From Ditibartonella apihabitans (lineage in GTDB: Bacteria; Pseudomonadota; Alphaproteobacteria; Rhizobiales; Rhizobiaceae), in NCBI RefSeq assembly GCF_002007485.1, contig NZ_CP015820.1, positions 1,550,001 to 1,614,000 on the forward strand: a stretch of 64,000 nucleotides of DNA. The letters are read 5' to 3'. This document shows positions 42,834 to 51,120 of the stretch, piece by piece. Below the pieces are notes generated by a model, which saw only the letters and a list, made by a program, of their open reading frames with translations, did no database searches and was not told the origin of the DNA. Within the stretch, counting starts at the first letter, position 1, and each line of letters opens with the position of its first letter. The position numbers were made by a program, and so were the translations under genes.

Positions 42834-45281
42834 ATGACAAATTGGAAAATATGGACGCTACGCGTCCTCGGGATCATTGCCCTCTTATTGGGGCTAGCAC
42901 TCACCATTGGCGGTATCTGGCTCATAGCACTAGGCGGTTCCTGGTTTTATGCCATTGCCGGTATAGCCATGATGGTGATCGGCATCGACGTTTTCAGACG
43001 TCGTGCTTCGGCTTTATGGGTTGCCTATGGGCTGCTCATTGTTGATCTTTTATGGGCATTTTGGGAAGTGGGCTTCGATTTTTGGCAACTTGTGCCAAGA
43101 ATTATGGTATTTCTCGTCTTTGCTTTGGTCGTTTCTATCATTTCGCCGGCATTGCTCAAGAAAAATGGCGTAAAGTCGTTTTCCGCAATGTTCGCAACGG
43201 TCAGCTCTGTGGTCCTTGCCATCGCTGTTATTGCGGTTCTCGCCAATATGCCGCGTCCGCATGCATTGGTAACAGCAAGTGGCGAAAAGTCGCCTGTTGT
43301 CTATGAAGATGCAGGAAAGGACAGCGGAAATGATTGGCCTGCATGGGGGCGCAACACCAAAGGCAACCGTTATGCCCAGTTCGACCAGATCAACAAATCC
43401 AACGTAAAGGATTTGAAAGTTGCCTGGACTTATCATACAGGCGACCTTGCGATCGACGGTGCAGAATATCAGGTTACGCCACTCAAAGTGGATGACACGG
43501 TTTACCTTTGCACACCGCTCAATAAAATTATCGCACTTGATGCAACAACCGGCACTGAAAAATGGAAATATGATCCGAAGCCGAAAATCTTCCAGAGCAC
43601 AAAAGGCTGGAAGAGATGCCGTGGCGTTGGCTATACGGATCTCACAGAGCAGTATAAACAAGCTGCTGCCAACCATTCTGCATCAAACGGTGATAACGAA
43701 AACAGCAACAATACCGAGGCTACCCTTCCGACGGTTTGCCGCAAACGTATTGTTGTAACCACAATTGACGCACGTCTCTTCACACTTGACGCTGAAACCG
43801 GCAAGCTTTGTGACGGCTTTGGCGACAATGGTTTTGTTGACCTGACTGTTGGTCTTACAAAAGAACCTCCAACAAGCGATCAGGGCTCATACAATATCAC
43901 CTCCGCTCCGCTTGTTGCCGAAGGCGTGATTGTCGTTGGTGGACGGTTGAACGATAACCTGACAGTTGGCGAACCTTCCGGTGTTGTCCGTGGTTTTGAT
44001 GCCATTACCGGTAAAATTCTCTGGGCATGGGATGCAGCACGCGGTGCAAAAGACAGCACTCCGCTTCCAGCCGGTCAAACCTATGCGCCTGAAACACCGA
44101 ATTTCTGGGGCACAGCCGCCTATGATCCGAAGCTTCACCTTGTCTATTTCCCGACAGGTAACCAGACACCGGACTTCTGGACAGGCAATCGCCACCCTTA
44201 TTCGGATGAATATAATGACTCTATCGTCGCGGTAGACATAAAAACAGGTAAGGAAGCCTGGCATTTCAGGACTGCCAATATCGACCAGTTCGACTATGAC
44301 GTTTCTTCCCAGCCTATTCTTTATGACCTTCCAAGACCTGATGGTTCCGTTGTACCGGTTGTTATCCAGTTGACAAAACGTGGCGAGATTTTTGTTCTTG
44401 ACCGCCGCAATGGTCAACCAGTCTATCCGGTCGAGCAACGCGCTGTCGCCACAGATGCGATGCCGGGCATGAATGTTGCACCGACACAACCCTTCTCGGC
44501 TCTTTCAGTCGGCACAGAAAGACTTAAAGAATCCGATATGTGGGGTGGCACAATCTTCGATCAACTCGTTTGCCGTATCGCATTCAAATCGATGCGTTGG
44601 GAAGGCGAATGGACACCATTGTCGGATAAGAAACGCACTCTTATTTTCCCCGGTTATTATGGCGGCATGAACTGGGGTGGCGGCGCAATCGATGCTGCAA
44701 CCGGTACACTTATCGTCAATGATATACGTATGGCACAATGGGGCCGTTTCATAAAACAGGATGTCGCCAAGAAAATCGGTTTGAAGCCAACCACTGAAGG
44801 CGAATATTCAACGCAAACCGGTACTCCTTGGGGTGTTGAACGCTCAATGTTTGTTTCTCCGCTCGGTGTACCGTGCTTTAAACCGCCATTCGGTTCATTG
44901 ACGGCTATCGACCTTGTTACCGGAAAAACAAAATGGCAGGTTCCGCTTGGCTCTATTCAGGATGCACCGGTTCACGGATTTGTCCCCGGCGTTTATATCC
45001 CGATTGGAATGCCAACAATGGGCGGGCCGCTTGTTACCGGCGGTGGATTGACATTCTTCCATGGTTCGCTTGATTATTACATCCGTGCATTTGATAGCGA
45101 CACCGGTAAAGAACTCTGGCGCGGTCGCCTGCCCGTTGGCGGACAAGGTGCACCAATGTCATATATCGGCAAAGATGGAAAACAATATATCGTAGCCGTT
45201 GTGGGTGGTGCCACACGCACAGGAACCAACAAAAACCGTTCCGATCTGGTAATCGCCTACAGTTTGCCGGATAAAAAATAA
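42834..45281 (+). CDS. gcd: Membrane-bound PQQ-dependent glucose dehydrogenase
   Basis: A quinoprotein of 815 residues that oxidises glucose to glucono-1,5-lactone in the periplasm and passes electrons to ubiquinone. The first 150 residues form about five membrane segments. The rest is an eight-bladed propeller with PQQ-enzyme repeats, such as Thr-Gly-Thr-Glu-Lys-Trp-Lys and Thr-Gly-Lys-Glu-Leu-Trp-Arg, and the characteristic Trp-Pro-Ala-Trp-Gly-Arg-Asn at its start. The length equals that of the Escherichia coli enzyme. GGGAG precedes the ATG. The pqq genes follow on the same strand. Confidence 0.96.
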   Translation: MTNWKIWTLRVLGIIALLLGLALTIGGIWLIALGGSWFYAIAGIAMMVIGIDVFRRRASALWVAYGLLIVDLLWAFWEVGFDFWQLVPRIMVFLVFALVVSIISPALLKKNGVKSFSAMFATVSSVVLAIAVIAVLANMPRPHALVTASGEKSPVVYEDAGKDSGNDWPAWGRNTKGNRYAQFDQINKSNVKDLKVAWTYHTGDLAIDGAEYQVTPLKVDDTVYLCTPLNKIIALDATTGTEKWKYDPKPKIFQSTKGWKRCRGVGYTDLTEQYKQAAANHSASNGDNENSNNTEATLPTVCRKRIVVTTIDARLFTLDAETGKLCDGFGDNGFVDLTVGLTKEPPTSDQGSYNITSAPLVAEGVIVVGGRLNDNLTVGEPSGVVRGFDAITGKILWAWDAARGAKDSTPLPAGQTYAPETPNFWGTAAYDPKLHLVYFPTGNQTPDFWTGNRHPYSDEYNDSIVAVDIKTGKEAWHFRTANIDQFDYDVSSQPILYDLPRPDGSVVPVVIQLTKRGEIFVLDRRNGQPVYPVEQRAVATDAMPGMNVAPTQPFSALSVGTERLKESDMWGGTIFDQLVCRIAFKSMRWEGEWTPLSDKKRTLIFPGYYGGMNWGGGAIDAATGTLIVNDIRMAQWGRFIKQDVAKKIGLKPTTEGEYSTQTGTPWGVERSMFVSPLGVPCFKPPFGSLTAIDLVTGKTKWQVPLGSIQDAPVHGFVPGVYIPIGMPTMGGPLVTGGGLTFFHGSLDYYIRAFDSDTGKELWRGRLPVGGQGAPMSYIGKDGKQYIVAVVGGATRTGTNKNRSDLVIAYSLPDKK

Positions 45282-45302
45282 AAGGGACATTCTGCCCTTT
45301 TT
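45280..45302 (+). terminator. weak terminator-like hairpin at the end of gcd
   Basis: AAAGGG and CCCTTT pair over an 8-base loop, followed by TT. It overlaps the gcd stop codon. The stem is short, so read-through into pqqA is likely. Confidence 0.4.
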
Positions 45303-45309
45303 GAAAAAG

Positions 45310-45334
45310 CTTCTTCCGGTCTATCCGGCAGAAG
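45310..45334 (+). promoter_or_regulatory. hairpin in the pqqA leader
   Basis: CTTCTTCCGG pairs with CCGGCAGAAG (one mismatch) over a 5-base loop. It sits 18 bases before the ribosome site of pqqA, with no T-run behind it; a leader stem affecting pqqA expression is possible. Confidence 0.45.
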
Positions 45335-45365
45335 CAATAAACCCGAATATTGAAGGAGAAAAACC

Positions 45366-45460
45366 GTGAAAAAACATGGAAAAAACCGTCTATGTGTCAA
45401 GTCGCTGCAGGAATGGAAATTTCCCGTTACTTGCCAGCGGAAGTAAAGAACAAACGTTGA
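45366..45460 (+). CDS. pqqA: PQQ precursor peptide PqqA, N-terminus out of frame
   Basis: PqqA supplies the Glu and Tyr that become PQQ. The frame ending at 45460 contains Gly-Met-Glu-Ile-Ser-Arg-Tyr, with Glu and Tyr four residues apart exactly as the pathway needs, preceded by Trp-Lys-Lys-Pro as in relatives. The ribosome site (GAAGGAG, 45352-45358) leads to GTG at 45366, which is in another frame. The A-run at 45369-45374 has six As where seven would join them into a 31-residue peptide. As written, translation from GTG gives an unrelated 24-residue peptide. A shorter in-frame ATG at 45392 would give 22 residues that keep Glu and Tyr but lack the leader. The position directly before pqqB supports the call. 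Confidence 0.82.
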
Positions 45461-45470
45461 TTTGAACATG

Positions 45471-45496
45471 ACGCCTGCAGTTTTTTCTGCAGGCGT
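45471..45496 (+). promoter_or_regulatory. strong stem-loop between pqqA and pqqB
   Basis: ACGCCTGCAG and CTGCAGGCGT form a perfect 10-bp stem with a T6 loop, 10 bases after the pqqA stop. In other bacteria pqqA is expressed far above the rest of its operon. This stem could act as a partial terminator or protect the pqqA transcript. No T-run follows it. Confidence 0.7.
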
Positions 45497-45679
45497 TGCG
45501 TTAAAAAACGGCTTCATGCCGGTTGACATATCGTTCCGCAATCACCCCCGCAAAGTTTTGAAAAAATTTCACCGGATAGTTATCCGTTCATATTAGTGCA
45601 GAAAATTTGTCATGCCGGTTATTCAAGAGTTTTAGCACTATCGCCAAATCAATAAAAACGTCAAATCAAACAGTTCGTT

Positions 45680-46615
45680 ATGTATATTAAAGTTTTAGGA
45701 TCAGCAGCAGGCGGCGGCTTTCCGCAATGGAATTGCAATTACTATCTGAGCCGCAATGCGCGCAACCATCAATCGGGTTTCTTACCCCGTACCCAATCAA
45801 GTATCATTGCCTCGGCAGACAAAAAACATTGGATACTCTTTAACGCTTCGCCCGATTTACGCCAGCAAATCAATTCCACTCCGGAACTTTTTCCAGACCC
45901 GAATGGACTATTGCGTTCAACCCCGATTTCTGCAGTTGTTCTCACCAATGCCGATATTGACCATATTGCCGGTCTTTTGACCATGCGCGAAAGACAACCC
46001 TTTGTCATTTACGCAACGGAACGTGTTATCAATGTGCTTAATAGTAATCCCGTTTTCAACATTCTGGATCCGGCAATAGTCAAGAAAATAGTATTGCCAC
46101 TCAACAGGTTAACCAAGATTTCTGATGTGAATAATGAACCTTTGGGCATTGAGATCAAAGCTTTTCCGGTTCCCGGAAAAATTGCTCTTTTTCTGGAAGA
46201 CAAAAAGAAAAAGGATTTCGGTTCCGAAACTGAAGATACAATCGGCGTCAGAATTTTTGACAAGGAAAACAATCACTCGGTGTCCTATATTCCGGGTTGT
46301 GCAAAAGTGAGTTCTTTTGTCAAAAATCAGACAGAAAATAGTGATTGCCTGTTTTTTGACGGCACATTGTTTCGCGATGACGAAATGATAACAGCCGGCC
46401 TTGGCCCTAAAACCGGACAACGCATGGGACATATGTCAATATCGGGTGCCGATGGCGCTATCGAAGCCTGGCGCAACGCAAAAGTTTCAAGAAAAATATT
46501 TATTCATATCAACAATAGTAACCCGGTCCTTGATGATCATTCGGCTGAACGTCATGAAGTCGAACAATCCGGCTGGGAAGTTGCATTTGACGGAATGGAG
46601 TTAAACTTTGACTGA
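45680..46615 (+). CDS. pqqB: PQQ biosynthesis protein PqqB
   Basis: A metallo-beta-lactamase-fold protein of 311 residues, reported to hydroxylate the Glu-Tyr diamino-acid intermediate. The start (Gly-Ser-Ala-Ala-Gly-Gly-Gly-Phe-Pro-Gln-Trp-Asn-Cys) and the Asn-Ala-Asp-Ile-Asp-His metal motif are conserved. It lacks two of the three cysteines that usually follow Trp-Asn (CxCxxC reads Cys-Asn-Tyr-Tyr-Leu-Ser here), so the structural zinc site seems lost or rebuilt. Its end overlaps pqqC by eight bases. Confidence 0.95.
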   Translation: MYIKVLGSAAGGGFPQWNCNYYLSRNARNHQSGFLPRTQSSIIASADKKHWILFNASPDLRQQINSTPELFPDPNGLLRSTPISAVVLTNADIDHIAGLLTMRERQPFVIYATERVINVLNSNPVFNILDPAIVKKIVLPLNRLTKISDVNNEPLGIEIKAFPVPGKIALFLEDKKKKDFGSETEDTIGVRIFDKENNHSVSYIPGCAKVSSFVKNQTENSDCLFFDGTLFRDDEMITAGLGPKTGQRMGHMSISGADGAIEAWRNAKVSRKIFIHINNSNPVLDDHSAERHEVEQSGWEVAFDGMELNFD

Positions 46616-47366
46616 TTATCACAATATTGCCCGCAATGGCCTGACACCTGACGAGCTTGAAAAAATACTGCGCCAGATCGGGAAAGAACGTTACCATATC
46701 AACCACCCCCATCATAAAATGATGATGGCCGGAAAGATGACGAAATTGCAACTTCAGGCCTGGGCATTGAACCGCTATTGTTATCAGGCAGCCATTCCGC
46801 GAAAAGATGCGGCAATTCTGATGAATTCCAAAGATCCGGTTTTTCGTGCCGAATGGCGCCGCAGGATTACCGATCATGATGGCACAAACGGGCTGGATGG
46901 CGGTGTAGCGCGCTGGTTGAAACTTGCTACCGGTTTGGGACTTGATGAAGAGATGGTGAAAAGCGAAAGACAAGCTCTTTGGTCAACGCGTTTTGCTGTC
47001 GAAGCCTATGTCAATTTCTGTCGCCAGAGGCCGCTTCTCGAAGGTGTTGCTTCTTCATTGACGGAATTGTTTTCACCGACAATCATCGCCGAACGTGTTC
47101 CGGGTATTTTGGCAAAATATCCTTATGTGAGCGAAGAGACATTGGCCTATTTCAAACCGAGATTGACACAGGCACCGAAGGATTCAAGTTTTTCATTGGC
47201 CTATGTGCGCGAACATGCCGACACGCCCGAAAAACAGCAGGCCGTCATAGATGCTTTGATATTCAAAACCGGTGTGCTCTGGTCAATGCTTGATGCGCTG
47301 GATTATGCTTACGGAGAAGCCGGACGTATTCCCCCTGGCGCTTTTCGTGGTACCTCGAACGAATGA
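46608..47366 (+). CDS. pqqC: Pyrroloquinoline-quinone synthase PqqC
   Basis: PqqC of 252 residues performs the last, cofactor-less ring closure and eight-electron oxidation. The helical-bundle motifs His-Pro-His-His-Lys-Met-Met and Leu-Asn-Arg-Tyr-Cys-Tyr-Gln are present, as are Asp-His-Asp-Gly and Arg-Phe-Ala-Val-Glu-Ala-Tyr-Val. It overlaps pqqB at its start and pqqD by four bases at its end. Confidence 0.97.
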   Translation: MTDYHNIARNGLTPDELEKILRQIGKERYHINHPHHKMMMAGKMTKLQLQAWALNRYCYQAAIPRKDAAILMNSKDPVFRAEWRRRITDHDGTNGLDGGVARWLKLATGLGLDEEMVKSERQALWSTRFAVEAYVNFCRQRPLLEGVASSLTELFSPTIIAERVPGILAKYPYVSEETLAYFKPRLTQAPKDSSFSLAYVREHADTPEKQQAVIDALIFKTGVLWSMLDALDYAYGEAGRIPPGAFRGTSNE

Positions 47367-47668
47367 TGGCAGACCGTTTGACAAAACAAAGAAAAATTCT
47401 GAGCGACGAAAGCCGCCCGGAATTATTTCATCACGTCAGAATCCAATACGAACCGGTGAGGAAGGCTTATGCGCTGCTTTCACCGGAAAAAGTGTTTTGG
47501 CCGAATGAAATCGGGCTTGATATATTGCGGCTTTGTGACGGAACAAAAACTGCCCACGAGATTGCTCTTTCTTTATCCGAAACCTATGATGCTCCGGTTC
47601 ACGAAATCATTGACGATGTTTACTCCTTTTTACAAGATTGGGCCGACCAACTTGTCGTAAAAATATGA
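47363..47668 (+). CDS. pqqD: PqqA-binding chaperone PqqD
   Basis: A 101-residue RiPP-recognition protein that presents PqqA to PqqE. The Val-Arg-Ile-Gln-Tyr-Glu-Pro-Val-Arg strand, Leu-Asn/Asp-type Ile-Leu-Arg-Leu-Cys-Asp-Gly and the C-terminal helix (Asp-Val-Tyr-Ser-Phe-Leu) fit the winged-helix fold. It overlaps both neighbours by four bases, consistent with coupled translation. Confidence 0.95.
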   Translation: MMADRLTKQRKILSDESRPELFHHVRIQYEPVRKAYALLSPEKVFWPNEIGLDILRLCDGTKTAHEIALSLSETYDAPVHEIIDDVYSFLQDWADQLVVKI

Positions 47669-48756
47669 CTGTAGAAATCTTCCCTCCCATCAGTATGCTG
47701 GCAGAACTCACTTATCGATGCCCGCTTCAATGCCCCTATTGTTCCAACCCGCTGGAACTCATGAAAGCCGATCAGGAACAGGATAAGAGTTTTTGGGAAA
47801 AACTTTTCAAAGAAGCAGCAAAGCTCGGCGTGTTACAAGCGCATTTGTCCGGTGGCGAACCAACATTGCGTAAAGATCTTGTAGAAATTGTTGCTGCCGT
47901 TCATGATAGCGCCATTTACTCGAACCTTATTACCGCCGGTGTTACCTTGTCTGAAGCAACATTGGAAGCTCTAAAAGAAGCAGGCCTTGATCACGTACAA
48001 CTATCGTTACAGGGCACAACACCGCAAACGACAGAATTGATAGGCCATTATAAAGGCGCATATGAGAAGAAAATAGCAACAGCAAAACTTGTCCGTAAAC
48101 TCGGCCTGCCACTTACTTTGAATGCACCGATCCATCGTTACAATATCGACGAGCTTGACGCCTATTTCGATCTTGCGCTTAAGCTTGATGCAGAACGCAT
48201 AGAAATCGCCAATGTTCAATATTCCGGTTGGGCATTGCTTAATCGCAACGCTTTGATGCCCAAACGTGAAGACTTTGAAAAACAGATGGAAAAGGTCGAA
48301 AAATATCGCGAAGAGCTGCGGGGTATCATCAATATAGACTATGTCATTCCCGACTATTTTGCCGATTACCCGAAGCCATGCATGGGCGGCTGGGCTCGCG
48401 ATGCCTTTGTCGTCATCCCTGACGGTACAGTTCTGCCCTGCCATGCGGCGAGAACCATTAAAACATTACATTTTGACAAATTCGGAGAAAAAACACTTTC
48501 CGAAATCTGGCATAATTCGAGTGCATTCAATGCCTTCCGCGGTTTTGACTGGATGCCGGAACCTTGCCGGTCCTGCAAAAGACGCGATATTGATTTTGGT
48601 GGCTGCCGTTGTCAGGCATTGGCATTGGTAGGTGATGCATCAGCAACAGACCCCGCTTGCATCAAGTCACCTTTTCACCAGAAAATCAGAGAGTTGGGAG
48701 AGCAAGCAAGCCATGCCAATGCACCTCTTCAATACCGTCGTATCGGCGTTTTCTGA
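47665..48756 (+). CDS. pqqE: PqqA peptide cyclase PqqE (radical SAM)
   Basis: A radical-SAM enzyme of 363 residues that joins the Glu and Tyr side chains of PqqA. The CX3CX2C cluster motif is at Cys19, Cys23 and Cys26. The C-terminal SPASM region has the remaining cysteines (Lys-Pro-Cys-Met, Leu-Pro-Cys-His, Glu-Pro-Cys-Arg-Ser-Cys-Lys, Gly-Gly-Cys-Arg-Cys and a late Pro-Ala-Cys) for the auxiliary clusters. ATG at 47665 overlaps the pqqD stop (ATGA). An upstream in-frame start adds nine non-conserved residues. No pqqF follows. Confidence 0.97.
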   Translation: MTVEIFPPISMLAELTYRCPLQCPYCSNPLELMKADQEQDKSFWEKLFKEAAKLGVLQAHLSGGEPTLRKDLVEIVAAVHDSAIYSNLITAGVTLSEATLEALKEAGLDHVQLSLQGTTPQTTELIGHYKGAYEKKIATAKLVRKLGLPLTLNAPIHRYNIDELDAYFDLALKLDAERIEIANVQYSGWALLNRNALMPKREDFEKQMEKVEKYREELRGIINIDYVIPDYFADYPKPCMGGWARDAFVVIPDGTVLPCHAARTIKTLHFDKFGEKTLSEIWHNSSAFNAFRGFDWMPEPCRSCKRRDIDFGGCRCQALALVGDASATDPACIKSPFHQKIRELGEQASHANAPLQYRRIGVF

Positions 48757-49334
48757 TCAAATATTGCTTCCGTTTCAAATCGGATTTTGATTGCCGTTAT
48801 TGAACTTAAAGGTGCGAACCGACAAAATTCGATATCGTGAATTTCCAAGCCTTCTTTTCAAATCAATCAGGAAAATCGAAATTCACGAAAATGAAACACT
48901 TGGTTTAACAAAACATCAGCGTGTTTGATCAATGTACAAAACTATCCATTCAATCAAGCGTCTTCCATTGCTCGGCTGCCGAGATTTCTTACCCTGAAAT
49001 TCAAATTGAATTTTATACGGTCATCCATAAGCTGGGGCAATGATTGGGGCAGCCCGCTATATGAGTAGCCTAGAATAGTGACAAGTTTCCTGAAATAGAA
49101 TGGCACTCAACCAATACCCGCATTGCTTTTGTCAAGCGGCAAAAAGCAAGTTATTCATGTCCACAAGGAGCGCGATCGGCGTTCAGACCGCATTGTGGCG
49201 CTTTCGAATGACACTAAGATAAGGTCAGCTTCTTTCGTAACATATGGAAATTAGATGTTGCTGTTGAGCTAGCAATTAAACCTTTATCTTCATGCAAAAA
49301 CTTCTCGGGGATAAAGACTTTCCGGATTACTTGC
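48757..49334. other. 580-bp region after pqqE, with one long-spaced inverted repeat
   Basis: No gene. An 11-bp perfect inverted repeat (TCGTGAATTTC at 48835-48845, GAAATTCACGA at 48878-48888) with a 32-base spacer lies 80-130 bases after pqqE. A weaker hairpin with GC-rich arms is near 49168-49202. Confidence 0.5.
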
Positions 49335-49865
49335 TCAATCCCAACGCTCGATCATAACGTCATTGTAGCTTACCGGCGTGAAACCACATTTTTGATAGAG
49401 CTGTAAGGCACGTGGACTATCCAATGTATTGGTTTGAATAATGACTTTATCCGGATTGGATTCCCACACAGAATGCAAAATCTCGTTAAAAAAGAAGTAT
49501 GACAGCCCCCTGCCCTGATAATCCGGCACCAGACCGAAATAGACAATTTCGGCAGACTTGGGCAGCTCTTTCAGATTTATTTCAGCAAAACCGGCGGGGC
49601 AACCGTCGACATAAAGGATATGGATAACTGTATTTTCCGATTGTATCAGATCTTTCAAAGCCGCGTCAGTCATTTTCCGACGGACATTCCAATGGTGTGC
49701 CTTGCCAATCTGCTCATAAAGATAGCGATAAAAATGGACAGGCATATGATAGGCGCGCATAATCGCAATTTGCAGATTAATCGGAGAAGGCACGGTCATC
49801 GCAGGCCGCTTATACATTTCCAGATGCGTGACACGGGCATTGAGAAAATGTGGCATATTATTCAT
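49335..49865 (-). CDS. GNAT-family N-acetyltransferase
   Basis: A 176-residue acetyl-CoA-dependent acyltransferase. The acetyl-CoA site motif is Pro-Asp-Tyr-Gln-Gly-Arg-Gly-Leu-Ser (about residues 115-123), followed by the Asn-Thr-Leu-Asp-Ser-Pro-Arg-Ala-Leu-Gln-Leu-Tyr-Gln-Lys-Cys-Gly-Phe end of the fold. The ATG at 49865 overlaps the stop of the sulfurtransferase gene (ATGAATAA), so the two are one transcription unit. The substrate is unknown. Confidence 0.9.
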   Translation of the reverse strand: MNNMPHFLNARVTHLEMYKRPAMTVPSPINLQIAIMRAYHMPVHFYRYLYEQIGKAHHWNVRRKMTDAALKDLIQSENTVIHILYVDGCPAGFAEINLKELPKSAEIVYFGLVPDYQGRGLSYFFFNEILHSVWESNPDKVIIQTNTLDSPRALQLYQKCGFTPVSYNDVMIERWD

Positions 49866-50718
49866 CCCCATCAGTGCCAGTAACAACCGGCGTATCTTTT
49901 TTAGACCCCCATTCACTCCATGACCCATCATAAAGCCTTACATTATGGTTACCTAATGACTCGAGCGCCAAAGCAAGCACCGCAGCCGTGACACCGGAAC
50001 CACAAGTGGTTACAACCGGAGCCGCAACATTAATACCCGCATCCTTAAAAATAGTTTTAATCTTGTTCAGATCTTTAAAATTACCATCTGTAGATAAAGT
50101 CGAAAACGGGATATTATGAGCGCCCGGCATATGGCCTGAACGCATTCCCGGTCTCGGCTCCGCTTCCTCACCTAAAAATCTTTTATGTCCACGAGCATCG
50201 GCTATTTGGGTTGTTTCGCCGTCCACGAGTTGCCGCATCTCGTCAATGAGCACAACCTTGTCTTGTTCAAATTTTACCTGAAAAGACGCCTTTTTAATCT
50301 TTGTCGGTTCATTGGTGACCGGATAATGTTTTTTTTGCCAGCCGGCAAAGCCACCATCCAGTACGTAAACATTTTTTGCGCCCATGACCCGAAACATCCA
50401 CCATGCCCGTGGTGCCGAGAAAAACCCGATGCCGTCATAAACCACAATCGTATCATCCGCATTGACCCCCATTTCGCTTGCAAATTGTGCGAATTTTTCA
50501 GGGCTCGGAAGCGTGTGGGGAAGACCGGATGTCTCATCACAAACTTTATCATGATCAAAAAATACAGCACCCGGTATATGGGATTTTTCATATTCATCCC
50601 GACCATTGCGTTTGGCGGCGGGCAAATACCAGGAAGCATCAAGCACCGAGAGATTGGGATCACCCAATCGCGCTTTCAACCAGTCATCTGAAACAATAAA
50701 CTCACTGTGGGTTTCCAT
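49858..50718 (-). CDS. sseA: 3-mercaptopyruvate/thiosulfate sulfurtransferase
   Basis: A 286-residue protein with two rhodanese domains. The second has the catalytic loop Cys-Gly-Ser-Gly-Val-Thr (Cys near residue 239). This sequence is typical of 3-mercaptopyruvate sulfurtransferases rather than thiosulfate rhodaneses. The first domain has Asp in place of a catalytic cysteine (Val-Val-Tyr-Asp). It transfers sulfur from mercaptopyruvate to thiols or cyanide. It is translated just before the GNAT gene. Confidence 0.94.
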   Translation of the reverse strand: METHSEFIVSDDWLKARLGDPNLSVLDASWYLPAAKRNGRDEYEKSHIPGAVFFDHDKVCDETSGLPHTLPSPEKFAQFASEMGVNADDTIVVYDGIGFFSAPRAWWMFRVMGAKNVYVLDGGFAGWQKKHYPVTNEPTKIKKASFQVKFEQDKVVLIDEMRQLVDGETTQIADARGHKRFLGEEAEPRPGMRSGHMPGAHNIPFSTLSTDGNFKDLNKIKTIFKDAGINVAAPVVTTCGSGVTAAVLALALESLGNHNVRLYDGSWSEWGSKKDTPVVTGTDGDE

Positions 50719-51120
50719 GATATTATCCCGATTTCCTTAATCCTTGCAACTATATGAGAACATTAGGTGATTTTGCGAAAGATTCAAAGCGGAATAGTAG
50801 CGGACTTATAGAGCAATGCAAGTTTAATATAGGACATAATCAAATCGGATGGGCGGCGATGAGTTGAAAATCGTTGCCATAGTCCAAAGGAGATTTTCCG
50901 ATCATTTTCTGCTTTTTGAAAACGTCAAAAGCAATTCATATTCCAAGCAATTAAGATTCCCGCCCAAACCGACATCTCTACCTTGGAGATCAAGTGGAAA
51001 CAAGCCCGAAAAGCAATCAAAATGCTATCGGGCTTCATTCATAACGGTTGGAAAGCTGAAATGCCTTCGAATGATAAATCCGTTTAGAAAATTATCAGGA
51101 AGTTATTCCTCTTCCAAAAC
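50719..51120. other. 400-bp region between sseA and the helicase gene
   Basis: Holds the sseA promoter and a strong hairpin at 51002-51035. The plus-strand open frame at 50849 is unsupported. Confidence 0.4.
51002..51035 (-). terminator. terminator-like hairpin downstream of the DEAD-box helicase
   Basis: AAGCCCGA pairs with TCGGGCTT, with an inner AGCA/TGCT stem. It lies 86 bases beyond the helicase stop on the minus strand. Only a short T-rich stretch follows. Confidence 0.5.
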
